Origin: DASTBU01 sp035711845
Lineage (GTDB): Bacteria; Acidobacteriota; Vicinamibacteria; Vicinamibacterales; 2-12-FULL-66-21
Direction: 5' to 3'
NCBI GenBank assembly: GCA_035711845.1
Contig: DASTBU010000149.1
Span: 1 to 45,318 of the forward strand
Length of the DNA: 45,318 nucleotides
Shown here: positions 1 through 7,684 of the stretch, one piece after another
How positions within the stretch are numbered: the stretch's first letter is position 1
How the letters are laid out: every line of letters starts with the position of its first letter
The notes under the pieces: model-generated
Seen by the model: only the letters and a program-made list of their open reading frames with translations
What the model was told of the DNA's origin: nothing
The model's database searches: none
Program-made: the position numbers and the translations under genes

Positions 1-61
1 CCAGCACGGGCTGGCGCGGTGGGACCTCCCGGTGGCGCTCCGCCCAGCCGATGCAAGGTCT

Positions 62-178
62 GCGCGGTGAACGTCGAGGGACGCCGTATGCGGGAAATCC
101 GCACGTACGGTTTGACGAGGGGCGGCTGGCCCGTGCGTCTCTGCACGGCGGGCTGGGGTCCACTCCACCAGGAGAATC
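62..178 (+). mobile_element. 3' end of a group II intron (domains V and VI)
   Basis: Positions 80-114 read as group II intron domain V: a 5' arm with GCCGTATGCGG, a GAAA-type tip, and a 3' arm CCGCACGTACGG. The catalytic triad position reads CGC rather than AGC, as in group IIC introns such as that of Oceanobacillus iheyensis. A second hairpin at about 127-155 (GCCCGTGC pairing with GCACGGCGGGC) fits domain VI. The reverse transcriptase/maturase gene would lie upstream, outside the window. The exact 3' splice site is not resolved; I place it near 175-180. Domain V identity is fairly sure; intactness of the whole intron cannot be judged. Confidence 0.72.
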
Positions 179-223
179 AGTAGTGCTAAAGTACCCGGTC
201 CACCGTCCTCCTGACTGCTGACG

Positions 224-430
224 GTGAGTTTCTGGATGACAGGCGCATCCCTCCGCTCTCTGGTACGAAACGCCCTGGCCGCCGTGGCCGACGGCTTCTC
301 CCCCGACTGGCTCGCGCTCGAGTCCGCCGCGCAGACCCCAGCCGATCGGGCGGATCTGGCCGTTCTCCGGTCAATGGCCCGAATCTGCGAGAGTTTTCGC
401 CCGCGGACCCGCCCCGATCCCGACTCGTAA
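224..430 (+). CDS. Small protein resembling the N-terminal segment of the downstream kinase
   Basis: A 68-residue reading frame from a GTG start. Its sequence (ALAAVADGFSPDW, then LAVLRSMARICESFR) has the same layout as the first 50 residues of the kinase encoded at 1227 (LLASIADGEPPAW, then LRVIAGVAELHRTL). It then stops with no kinase domain. It lies about 45 bases after the group II intron end and 63 bases before the sigma gene. It may be a stand-alone adaptor, or what is left of an older kinase gene. No function is known to me. The start is uncertain; an internal ATG four codons later is equally possible. Confidence 0.4.
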   Translation: MSFWMTGASLRSLVRNALAAVADGFSPDWLALESAAQTPADRADLAVLRSMARICESFRPRTRPDPDS

Positions 431-493
431 CCCTCGGGCGTACATTCCGGACCTCCGGGTCGTTTCCTAATGAGAGGAGCCCGGGACGCCACC

Positions 494-1237
494 ATGTTCG
501 ATCCGTCGGCCGCAGGCGCACTGTCTTTCACCAGCCTCGATCTCGCCCGGCTCCCGTACGCAGCCTTCCGCGATACCTCGTTCCGGAACCCGATATATGA
601 TGCGACGGCATCTACTACGATCGTGTCGCCAGACGACGCCCCGCCCGATCCGGAGAGTAGCCGGGACACCCCGCTGGAGCTGCGGTCGACGCTCGAGCTG
701 CTCGACATGGCGCGAGATGGGAGCGACCGCGCGCGTGAGGTACTTTTCGCTCGCTGCGTGCCGCCGGTGCGGCGTTGGGCGCGCGGCCGGCTGCCGGCCG
801 GTGCGCGCGGCATGCTCGAAACGGAGGACGTCGTGCAGGAAGCCGTGTATCACGTCCTGCAGCGGCTGGACTCGTTCGAGGCGCGACACCCGGGCGCGCT
901 CCAGGCCTACCTTCGACAAGCCGTACTGAACCGAATTCGTGACGAGGCCCGGCGGGCGGGCCGGCGGCCATCGGCAGTGGAGCTCGACGATCGGCATCCG
1001 GATACATCGGCCTCGCCACTCGAGCGCGCGATCGGCCATGACGAGGTCGAACGCTACGAGACGGCCATGCAGCGCCTGCGGCCACTCTACAGAGAAGCCA
1101 TCATCGCCAGGATCGAAATGCAGAACAGTTACGAGGAAATCGCGCAGGCGTTCGGCAGGCCGAGCGCCAACGCCGCGCGCTCGCTCGTCGTCCGTGCCCT
1201 ATACCAGCTGTACGAGGAGATGCGACGTGGCGCGTGA
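494..1237 (+). CDS. ECF RNA polymerase sigma factor
   Basis: About 247 residues, directing RNA polymerase to a dedicated set of promoters. The sigma-2 region is around residues 70-150 (ETEDVVQEAVYHVLQRL, then YLRQAVLNRIRDEARRAGR). The sigma-4 region is around 190-245, with YEEIAQAFGRPSANAARSLV as the helix-turn-helix. This type, with roughly 50 extra N-terminal residues, is common next to serine/threonine kinases in Acidobacteria. The ATG at 494 lies 14 bases after AGGAG; an in-frame ATG at 470 would add eight residues. It overlaps the kinase gene by 11 bases, so the two are almost certainly co-translated. I see no anti-sigma gene, and the kinase may take that role (inference). Confidence 0.88.
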   Translation: MFDPSAAGALSFTSLDLARLPYAAFRDTSFRNPIYDATASTTIVSPDDAPPDPESSRDTPLELRSTLELLDMARDGSDRAREVLFARCVPPVRRWARGRLPAGARGMLETEDVVQEAVYHVLQRLDSFEARHPGALQAYLRQAVLNRIRDEARRAGRRPSAVELDDRHPDTSASPLERAIGHDEVERYETAMQRLRPLYREAIIARIEMQNSYEEIAQAFGRPSANAARSLVVRALYQLYEEMRRGA

Positions 1238-3776
1238 TCGTCGGGCGGTGCTCCAGTTGCTCGCCTCGATCGCCGACGGCGAACCGCCGGCGTGGGACAG
1301 CATCGATGCGCGTGGGCCTCGGGCCGACGCGAGCCTGCGCGTGATAGCCGGCGTCGCCGAGTTGCACCGTACCTTGAGCGTCGAGACGCTCCCGGATGAG
1401 ACGCCGGCCGGAATGGGGCGGGTCGTCGGGCGCATCGAGCCCCGCGGTGCGTCTTCAGGTGATGTGTCCGAGCCGCCGACATGGGGGCCGTTCCAGCTGC
1501 GGGCGAGGATCGGAACCGGCGCGTCCGCCGATGTCTACAGGGCGTACGAGCCGCAGCTCGATCGGGAAGTCGCGATCAAACTGTTTCGAGCGGGATATGC
1601 GCAACGGCCGGAAGGGGCGTCACGGGTCTTGCGGGAAGGGCGAGCCCTGGCGCGGATCCGTCACGAGCACGTGGTCCACGTCTACGGTGCCGACGAGCAC
1701 GACGGCCGGCCCGGCGTGTGGATGGAGCTGGTCTCGGGCCGCACGCTCGAAACGGAGCTGCAGCAGAGAGGCACGTGGAGCGCGCGTGAGGCCGCATCGG
1801 CCGGGCAGGATCTGTGTCAGGCCCTGGCGGCGGTGCATCGGGCCGGCCTGGTGCACGGTGACGTGAAGGCGCACAACGTGATGCGGGAGGAGGGCGGACG
1901 CCTCCTGCTGATGGATCTCGGGTCGGGCACCGAGCGCGACGCCGATCCCGCGACCCTCCATCGCGCCGGAACGCCCCTGTATCTGGCTCCCGAAGTTCTC
2001 GCAGGCGGCGCGCCGACCCCAGCGAGCGACATCTACAGCCTCGGCGTGCTCCTCTATCACCTGGTCAGCGGCCGTTATCCCGTGATGGCCGGGTCGATGG
2101 ACGAGTTGCGCGCCCGCCACGCGCGCGGCGACACGATGCGGCTGCGGGATGTCCGGCCCGACCTCGATGCCGGTTTCGTCCGGATCGTCGAGCGCGCGCT
2201 CACGCCGAGCCCGGCGGATCGGTACCAGAGTGCCGGAGAGATGGAGTTGGCTCTCGCACAGGCCTTTGGACTGGAGCGAGGCGCAGAGACCATCCAACAG
2301 ACGCGGCGCCGCTGGCCGTTCGCCGCCGCCGCCGTCGGGACCGCGGCCGTCCTTGCCATGTGGATGCTGTGGCCGGCGCCAAGAGACTCCGTGGCCGTAC
2401 TGCCCTTCCGCCCGTTGGGAGGCCAGGAGGAAGCGGTCCACCTGAGTGAAGGCGTCTCCGCGGATCTCACGTCGTTGCTGTCGAAGCTTCCCGATTTGAC
2501 GGTCGTGTCGGGCGTGTCCGTGCAGCGCTTCAGGAACTCCGACGCACCGGCCTCCGAGATCGGCAAGGCGCTCGGCGTGCAGACCCTCGTCGCCGGTTTC
2601 GTTCAGGTATCAGGCGATCGGATCAGGGTCCTGGTCGATCTGGTCGATTGCGACAGCTCCACGACGCTGTGGCACGATCGGATCGATCGCCAGACCCAGG
2701 ATCTGTTCCTCATTCAGACCGAAATCGCGCGCAACATCGCCACCGCGCTGAGAGGCCAGCTCTCCGCGCGCGACAACACGCTGCTGCAGCGCCCGGAGAT
2801 GGACTACCGCGCATTCGAGTTTTACTCGATGGGCCGCTATCACTGGAACAAGCGGACACCGGACGGGCTGCGGCGCAGCATCGAGTACTTCAAGCAGGCG
2901 GCGGCCGTCCAGCCGTCGTCGGCGCTGCCGTATGCCGGGCTGTCGGATGCGTACGTGCTGTCGGAGGTGTACGGGTTTCTGCCGCCGCTCGAAGCGCAGG
3001 CCCAGGGCGAGCTGGCCGCGTTGCGGGCGGTCGCGCTCGATCCCACGCTGGCGGAGGCCCATGCCGCGCTCGGCTCCATCCGCCAGGAGCAGCTCAGATG
3101 GACGGAAGCCGAGGAGTCGCTTGAACAGGCGATCGCGCTCAAGCCGAACTACGCGCCGGCCCATCACTGGTACGCGCTGTATCTCACGAGCCATCGGCGC
3201 TTCGACGAAGCCATCTCGGAGATGTCGCTGGCGCTCTCGCAAGACCCGTTGTATGTTGCGATGCGGGCAGCGCTGGGCTTCATTTATTACATGAAGAGCG
3301 ACTTCTCGACCGCGATCTCCGAGTACCAGCGCGCGCTCGACCTGGAATCGGGCCTCGACTGGCTGCATCGCAATCTGGCGATCGCGTACCTTGCCGCCGG
3401 GGATTACGACCCGGCTCTGAAGGAGCTCGACAAGGTTCGCCCGGAGGCGGAAACCGCGGCGGACTTGAATGCGATCCGCGCGAGTGTGTATGCTCTGGCC
3501 GGCCAACCGGACAGAGCACGAGATCTGCTGGCCTCCCTCGAACGCGAAACGCCCGCCGGACCTGTCAGCGCGATCGAACGGGCTGCAGCCTGGTTCGCCT
3601 TGGGGGAAGACGCCCTGGGCTTCGACTGGCTTGAACGAGCCTTCGTGAATCGGGAACACGATATCCAGTACCTCGCTGTGGAGCCGCGCTTCTCGCGCAT
3701 CCGCGAGGACACTCGGTTCCGCGCACTATTGCAGCGGGCCGGACTGCCGGGCCCGCCGGAAGGACGCCGACCATGA
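1227..3776 (+). CDS. Membrane serine/threonine protein kinase with TolB-like domain and TPR repeats
   Basis: About 849 residues from the GTG at 1227. Residues 1-60 are a small helical segment typical of sigma-coupled acidobacterial kinases. The kinase domain (about 88-345) has a GTGASADV loop, Lys118, the catalytic HGD at 210-212 (HGDVKAHN), DLG in place of DFG at 230-232, and APE at 254-256. A single membrane span follows (363-383), then a domain of the FlgO/TolB-like type (VAVLPFRPLGG from 389), then several TPR repeats to the C-terminus. The kinase should face the cytoplasm and the TPRs the periplasm. The stop overlaps the start of the borosin precursor gene (ATGA), tying it to that pair. 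HGD for HRD and DLG for DFG occur in active kinases. Confidence 0.9.
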   Translation: MARDRRAVLQLLASIADGEPPAWDSIDARGPRADASLRVIAGVAELHRTLSVETLPDETPAGMGRVVGRIEPRGASSGDVSEPPTWGPFQLRARIGTGASADVYRAYEPQLDREVAIKLFRAGYAQRPEGASRVLREGRALARIRHEHVVHVYGADEHDGRPGVWMELVSGRTLETELQQRGTWSAREAASAGQDLCQALAAVHRAGLVHGDVKAHNVMREEGGRLLLMDLGSGTERDADPATLHRAGTPLYLAPEVLAGGAPTPASDIYSLGVLLYHLVSGRYPVMAGSMDELRARHARGDTMRLRDVRPDLDAGFVRIVERALTPSPADRYQSAGEMELALAQAFGLERGAETIQQTRRRWPFAAAAVGTAAVLAMWMLWPAPRDSVAVLPFRPLGGQEEAVHLSEGVSADLTSLLSKLPDLTVVSGVSVQRFRNSDAPASEIGKALGVQTLVAGFVQVSGDRIRVLVDLVDCDSSTTLWHDRIDRQTQDLFLIQTEIARNIATALRGQLSARDNTLLQRPEMDYRAFEFYSMGRYHWNKRTPDGLRRSIEYFKQAAAVQPSSALPYAGLSDAYVLSEVYGFLPPLEAQAQGELAALRAVALDPTLAEAHAALGSIRQEQLRWTEAEESLEQAIALKPNYAPAHHWYALYLTSHRRFDEAISEMSLALSQDPLYVAMRAALGFIYYMKSDFSTAISEYQRALDLESGLDWLHRNLAIAYLAAGDYDPALKELDKVRPEAETAADLNAIRASVYALAGQPDRARDLLASLERETPAGPVSAIERAAAWFALGEDALGFDWLERAFVNREHDIQYLAVEPRFSRIREDTRFRALLQRAGLPGPPEGRRP

Positions 3777-4195
3777 ATGCCGCCCTCGCACGCTTTCTGC
3801 TCGATCTGGTGCGCGACCCCGCCCGCTTGAGCGCGTTCAACAGGGATCCCGACAGAGAGGCCATCCTCAGCCAGGCACGCGAGGCGGGACAACTCTCGGC
3901 GGACGACGAGAGGGCGCTCCTGTCGGGCGACGCCTCGGACGTCCTGCGACAGCTTGCTGTAGGTGCGGACGAAGCCGAGCAGCTGATGTTCACGATCGGC
4001 CCGGGCATCAAGCCCAAGGCCGGCGGAGGCTCGGAATACTCCTATCTGGTCGGGTTTGGGATCAAAGGGCCCCCGCCACGCGGAACGGACACGCGCACCG
4101 CTCGGAAGAGCACGACCGCGCGATCGAAGAAGAGCGGCACGGTTCGCAAGGGCCGCAAAGCCCCGGCGCGCAAGCCCAAGGGCCGCAAACGCTAG
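3773..4195 (+). CDS. Putative split-borosin precursor peptide (borosin-binding domain plus core)
   Basis: 140 residues. Residues 3-63 form a small helical domain (ALARFLLDLVRDPARLSAF, then LSADDERALLSGDASDVLR), the LigA-like fold that serves as the borosin-binding domain in precursors such as Shewanella SonA and inside fungal OphMA. After it comes a hydrophobic, glycine-rich stretch (71-102) with two related pieces, TIGPGIKP and VGFGIKGP, the best candidate core for backbone N-methylation. Residues 103-140 are a Lys/Arg-rich, histone-H1-like tail. The gene overlaps the kinase stop by four bases, and the putative N-methyltransferase gene lies 35 bases downstream. The domain call is fairly firm; the core position is inference. 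A LigA-like subunit of an extradiol dioxygenase is the usual misannotation; no catalytic subunit is present. Confidence 0.72.
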   Translation: MNAALARFLLDLVRDPARLSAFNRDPDREAILSQAREAGQLSADDERALLSGDASDVLRQLAVGADEAEQLMFTIGPGIKPKAGGGSEYSYLVGFGIKGPPPRGTDTRTARKSTTARSKKSGTVRKGRKAPARKPKGRKR

Positions 4196-4230
4196 ATCCT
4201 GGATCCGTTCCCTCTCGATTACGAGTCCCC

Positions 4231-5178
4231 ATGGCCCACGGGTCCCTCGGTCGCCCGTCCGAACGTCCAAAGTCGACCAGGGACCGAGGACCCAGGGACC
4301 GAGGACCCAGGGACCCGGACCCAGGGACCAAGGACCCAGGGACCAGGGACCCATGGACCAGAGACCCAGGGACCGGTAGCGTAGTCTTCGTAGGCACCGG
4401 CTTCTCCCTCATGGTCCAGGCCACCTTCGAGGCCGTCGGGCAGATCGAGGTCGCCGACAAACTGTTCCACGTCGTGGCTGAACCGGCCGCCGCGTATTGG
4501 CTCAAATCTCTGAATCCCACCGCGGAGTCCCTGACGCAGTATTACGCGGAAGGCAAACCGCGCATGCGCACGTACGAGGAGATGGTCGAGCGCATTCTCT
4601 CCCACGTGCATCGCGGTGAGCAGGTCTGCGTCGCGTTCTACGGACATCCGGCCGTGGGTGTCGAGCCGACACAGATAGTGATGCGGCGCGCGCGGGTAGA
4701 GGGGTTCAGTGCGCGTATCCTTCCAGGCGTGTCTTCAGAGGCCTGCCTCTACGCGGACCTGGGCATCGATCCGATGGACCACGGTATCCAGGCTTACGAG
4801 GCGAGCCGATTCGTGGCGCGAGAACCGCGAATCGACACCGGGACCGGCCTCATCCTCTGGCAGCCGGGATTCGTCGGTGAGTCCAGCATGAACTTTTCCG
4901 GACGTTCGAATGGGCCGGGTGTTCGCCGGCTGGTTTCCGTCCTCCGCCGCTACTATCCGGCCACGCACCAGGTTGCCGCCTACGAAGCGTCCGCGTATCC
5001 AATCTGCCCCTCGTGGATCGTCTGGACGGAGCTCCGGTCGCTCGCCGACGCCATCAGGTCGACGGCTACCACCGTGTTCATTCCGCCGATTGTTTCCTCT
5101 GGCAAATCGGTCCGCGCGCGCACGCGCCCCTCCAGCCCGGCGCGGGTGCGACGATCGTCGAGGCCTTCGCGTCGCTGA
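4231..5178 (+). CDS. Putative borosin alpha-N-methyltransferase (tetrapyrrole methylase fold)
   Basis: 315 residues. After a low-complexity leader (1-49), the enzyme begins with VVFVGTGFSL (51-60, SAM-binding loop). It carries QYYAEGKPRMRTY (103-115), FYGHP (136-140), LPGVSSEACLYADLGIDP (164-181) and TTVFIPP (280-286). Y105, R111, Y115 and Y137 align by eye with catalytic Y66, R72, Y76 and Y98 of fungal OphMA. These motifs fit the borosin N-methyltransferases, which methylate backbone amides of a precursor held by its binding domain. Here that domain is encoded by the preceding gene, so this is the split type. No in-frame start other than ATG 4231 was found before the SAM motif. The basic tail after residue 288 is unconserved. 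Alternative: another tetrapyrrole-methylase-family enzyme, less likely given the motifs and neighbour. Confidence 0.82.
   Translation: MAHGSLGRPSERPKSTRDRGPRDRGPRDPDPGTKDPGTRDPWTRDPGTGSVVFVGTGFSLMVQATFEAVGQIEVADKLFHVVAEPAAAYWLKSLNPTAESLTQYYAEGKPRMRTYEEMVERILSHVHRGEQVCVAFYGHPAVGVEPTQIVMRRARVEGFSARILPGVSSEACLYADLGIDPMDHGIQAYEASRFVAREPRIDTGTGLILWQPGFVGESSMNFSGRSNGPGVRRLVSVLRRYYPATHQVAAYEASAYPICPSWIVWTELRSLADAIRSTATTVFIPPIVSSGKSVRARTRPSSPARVRRSSRPSRR
4274..4374 (+). repeat. Word repeat of GGGACC/AGGACCCA units, partly inside a coding region
   Basis: About 100 bases built from imperfect copies of a 14-17 base word (GGGACCGAGGACCCA and variants). It lies between the borosin precursor and the methyltransferase homology. 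The frame starting at 4231 stays open through it, so it would encode an Arg/Asp/Pro/Gly-rich leader of about 35 residues. Similar patches made from other words occur at 9148, 21339, 32849 and 35617. Confidence 0.8.
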
Positions 5179-5372
5179 TTCAGCGGGAATGGAGGCGCAC
5201 CCCTGGCGAGGCGGAGCCTCGGGGGTTCGAAGCGCAGCCTCGCTAGTACAAGTCCGTCGCCGCCATCGTTATTCCTCAGTAAGAGCAACTTCACTGGTCC
5301 TGCGATGCAACTTCGGAGGGCTGCAACGGGGGCCCGCGGAGGACGAGGGCGGTTCTGCTGCGAGAGGATGCC

Positions 5373-6425
5373 ATGACAGTCCCGAACACTGCTCAATCCA
5401 TCGACCGCTTCGGACGATTCAGGACATCGATCGACGACTGTGCGACGAGCTCAGGCCGCGATGCAGCTGCAGGTCCGGATGGATTGCAGAACGCCATGCT
5501 GGGCGTCTATCGGCTCGACGCGGTGATTGGAGCAGGTGCGGTCGGCGTGGTCTACCGTGCGTGGAACTGCAGGAGCGATCGCGACGTCGCCGTCAAGGTG
5601 TTGAGCGATGGTCTACTGGCGACACCGGAACAGCGCCGCCGATTCAGGATGGAGGCGATCGCGCTGGGGCGCTGTGCACACAGGAACGTCGCGGCGCTGC
5701 TGGATTTCGGAACCTCCCATGGGCGCGATTATCTGGTGATGGAGCTCGTCGAGGGGCAACCAATCTCGGAAATGTTGAACGGCGAGGCGCTCTCCTCGGC
5801 GCACGCGGCGTTTCTCGGCGAACAGCTGGCACGCGGACTCGCGGCCGCGCACGCGGCCGGCGTAATCCACCGGGACATCAAGCCTGGCAACGTGCGCGTC
5901 ACGCCGTCCGGCCATTTGAAGATCGTGGACTTCGGGTTGGCGCGACCGGGCGGCCAGGTTCCGGGCCGTGCGGTCAGCGCGCCCCGGGGTCGCTCCGGCA
6001 TTGCGGGGACGGTGCCGTACATGGCGCCGGAGCAGGTGACCGGCGCCGCATTGGACGGACGAACGGATGTGTACGGCGCCGGCGCGGTGCTCTACGAGAT
6101 GGCCTGCGGACGGCGCGCGTTCTCGGCCGGCAATCTGACGACGCTCCTCGACGATATCCGTCTGCGGCTCCCCGATTCGCCCTCCACCTGCAATGCGACG
6201 ATCTGGCCGTCTCTGGAGATCCTCATCATGAAGGCGCTCGCAAAGCGCCCCGAGGACCGGTTCGAGTCGGCGGCGGAGCTCGCCGATCGCCTGGCCCGGA
6301 TCACCTCGCCTGCCGAGGCCGCTCCTGCTCCGACAACCCCGCGCTGGCGCTCCATGACGACAGGCGTCGTCCGAGCGCTCGGGCTCGTCTCCCGGCCGGC
6401 GCAGGTCAGCGCGGGCATTCGATGA
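5373..6425 (+). CDS. Soluble serine/threonine protein kinase
   Basis: 350 residues, start supported by GAGAGGA just upstream. The kinase domain runs from about 46 to 310: glycine loop GAGAVGVV (53-60), Lys75 in AVKVL, HRDIKPGN (166-173), DFG (186-188), APE (218-220). It has all canonical catalytic residues, unlike the HGD/DLG kinase upstream. No membrane span or sensor domain follows, and the tail ends about 40 residues after the kinase fold. The N-terminal 45 residues are not recognisable. It lies about 195 bases after the putative borosin methyltransferase gene, so it may be a separate unit. It converges on the doxX gene, with only 21 bases between stops. Confidence 0.9.
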   Translation: MTVPNTAQSIDRFGRFRTSIDDCATSSGRDAAAGPDGLQNAMLGVYRLDAVIGAGAVGVVYRAWNCRSDRDVAVKVLSDGLLATPEQRRRFRMEAIALGRCAHRNVAALLDFGTSHGRDYLVMELVEGQPISEMLNGEALSSAHAAFLGEQLARGLAAAHAAGVIHRDIKPGNVRVTPSGHLKIVDFGLARPGGQVPGRAVSAPRGRSGIAGTVPYMAPEQVTGAALDGRTDVYGAGAVLYEMACGRRAFSAGNLTTLLDDIRLRLPDSPSTCNATIWPSLEILIMKALAKRPEDRFESAAELADRLARITSPAEAAPAPTTPRWRSMTTGVVRALGLVSRPAQVSAGIR

Positions 6426-6446
6426 AAGCAGAAGCAATCAGGGCCT

Positions 6447-6866
6447 CTAGACGACAGCCGTTCGACGCGAGCGCTCGCTGACGGCCTGTTCGGGCGCTTC
6501 CTGGCGCTGTTCGAGCAGTCGCGCCAGCGTGAAGGCGCTGATCGACATCACCACGTCTCGCGCGGCCACATCGAGGTGACCGGACAGCACCAGATTGGCC
6601 GCAATCAGTATCAGCCAGGCGCTGGCGATGTAGGCGCCGATGACCGGTGCGGCGCCGAGGATGGCGATTCCCACCCCCAGCTCGATCACACCGACGACCC
6701 GCATGAATGCCTCGGGCGAGAAAGGCAGCAGCTGGGCTGCCAGAGGGCTGATGTACGTGCTCCAGTCGACAAGGATGTTGAAGAACTTGTCGAGGCCGGC
6801 CAGGGCGGCGGTGGCCCCGAACGCCAGCCGCAGCACGGTTACACGCGTGTCGAGTTGATGATCCAT
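6447..6866 (-). CDS. DoxX family membrane protein
   Basis: 139 residues with four hydrophobic spans, as usual for the DoxX family. It begins MDHQLDTRVTVLRLAFGATA, followed by LAGLDKFFNIL and the FMRVVGVIELGVGIAILGA span typical of these proteins. Members are small membrane proteins linked to redox or oxidative stress; no defined reaction can be assigned. A clear ribosome-binding site (AAGGAGA) precedes the ATG. It is divergent from the ECF sigma gene at 6965, with a perfect palindrome in the gap, suggesting shared control. Confidence 0.85.
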   Translation of the reverse strand: MDHQLDTRVTVLRLAFGATAALAGLDKFFNILVDWSTYISPLAAQLLPFSPEAFMRVVGVIELGVGIAILGAAPVIGAYIASAWLILIAANLVLSGHLDVAARDVVMSISAFTLARLLEQRQEAPEQAVSERSRRTAVV

Positions 6867-6907
6867 GGATTGTCTCCTTCTGTCCGCATAGAGCGCCCGG
6901 CCGGCGA

Positions 6908-6928
6908 AAAGGTGACAATGTCACCTTT
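6908..6928. promoter_or_regulatory. Perfect inverted repeat, probable operator between doxX and sigma gene
   Basis: AAAGGTGACA, one central A, then TGTCACCTTT: ten-base arms with no mismatch. It sits in the 98-base gap between two divergent genes, 41 bases from the doxX start and 36 from the sigma start. The symmetry suggests a dimeric regulator; which one is unknown. A TATAGAAT-like -10 element follows at about 6944-6951 on the sigma side. Confidence 0.6.
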
Positions 6929-6964
6929 CGGCGGCCGATCACTCTATAGAATGGAGGGGTGGGC

Positions 6965-7648
6965 ATGCACATCGTGAACGGCGCGGTCCTCGAGCAGTGG
7001 AATCAGTTGAGCGACGAGGAGGTCGTCACGCAGGTCCTGCGTGGCCAGACCGCGCTGTTCGAGGTGCTGATGCGGCGGCACAACGAGCGCGTCTACCGGG
7101 CAGCCCGCGCTATCGTTCGCGACGAGAAGGAGGCGGAGGACGTGATGCAGCAGGCGTACGTGAACGCCTACGCACACCTCCGCCAGTTCCGCGGCCACGC
7201 CCGCTTTTCGACCTGGCTCACGAGGATTGCTGTGAACGAGGCCCTTGCGCGTGTGAAACGGCGCGGTCGGTACGAGCCGTTCGACGACGACGACCCGGTC
7301 AAGGAGGCATTCATGCAGCCGAGCTCGCCGCACAGCCCCGAACGACAGGCGTTCTCGAGCGAGTTGCGTGTGTTCCTCGAAGCAGCCATCGACAATCTTT
7401 CCGACGGCACGCGGGAAGTCTTCATGCTTCGCGAGGTGGAGGGGTTGCCCACATCAGATGTCGCCCACGCCCTCGGTGTGTCGGACGAGGTGGTCAAGAC
7501 GCGGTTGTCGCGCGCTCGCGCCGCGTTGCGTCGGGATTTGCTCGAGCGCGCAGGCGCCGCGGTACCCGACGTCTTCAGGTTCGAGCGGCCGCGCTGCGAC
7601 CGCGTCGTGAGTATCGTGCTCGAACGAATTGCCGCCGCGCGCCCTTGA
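6965..7648 (+). CDS. ECF RNA polymerase sigma factor (RpoE-like)
   Basis: 227 residues. It begins MHIVNGAVLEQWNQLSDEEV. Region 2 is LFEVLMRRHNERVYRAAR with DEKEAEDVMQQAYVNAY; region 4 is LPTSDVAHALGVSDEVVKTR, with the common LSRARAALRRDL ending. The ATG at 6965 follows GGAGGGG by five bases; an in-frame GTG at 6959 is less likely. It is a classical group of ECF factor, different from the kinase-linked one at 494. Its position opposite doxX, sharing an operator-like palindrome, and just ahead of a redoxin-like gene suggests a redox-stress role (inference). No anti-sigma gene is adjacent. Confidence 0.9.
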   Translation: MHIVNGAVLEQWNQLSDEEVVTQVLRGQTALFEVLMRRHNERVYRAARAIVRDEKEAEDVMQQAYVNAYAHLRQFRGHARFSTWLTRIAVNEALARVKRRGRYEPFDDDDPVKEAFMQPSSPHSPERQAFSSELRVFLEAAIDNLSDGTREVFMLREVEGLPTSDVAHALGVSDEVVKTRLSRARAALRRDLLERAGAAVPDVFRFERPRCDRVVSIVLERIAAARP

Positions 7649-7684
7649 GCCGCATCGCCACCTCGGGTTCTCAGGCGGGTCCGC

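Noticed and set aside
3773..4195. LigA subunit of an extradiol ring-cleavage dioxygenase
   Set aside because: The small helical domain would be annotated so automatically, but no LigB catalytic gene is present and the neighbour is a borosin-type methyltransferase.
4910..6481. Plus-strand open frame overlapping the methyltransferase and second kinase genes
   Set aside because: Arg-rich sequence in a different frame from two clear protein families; no domain.
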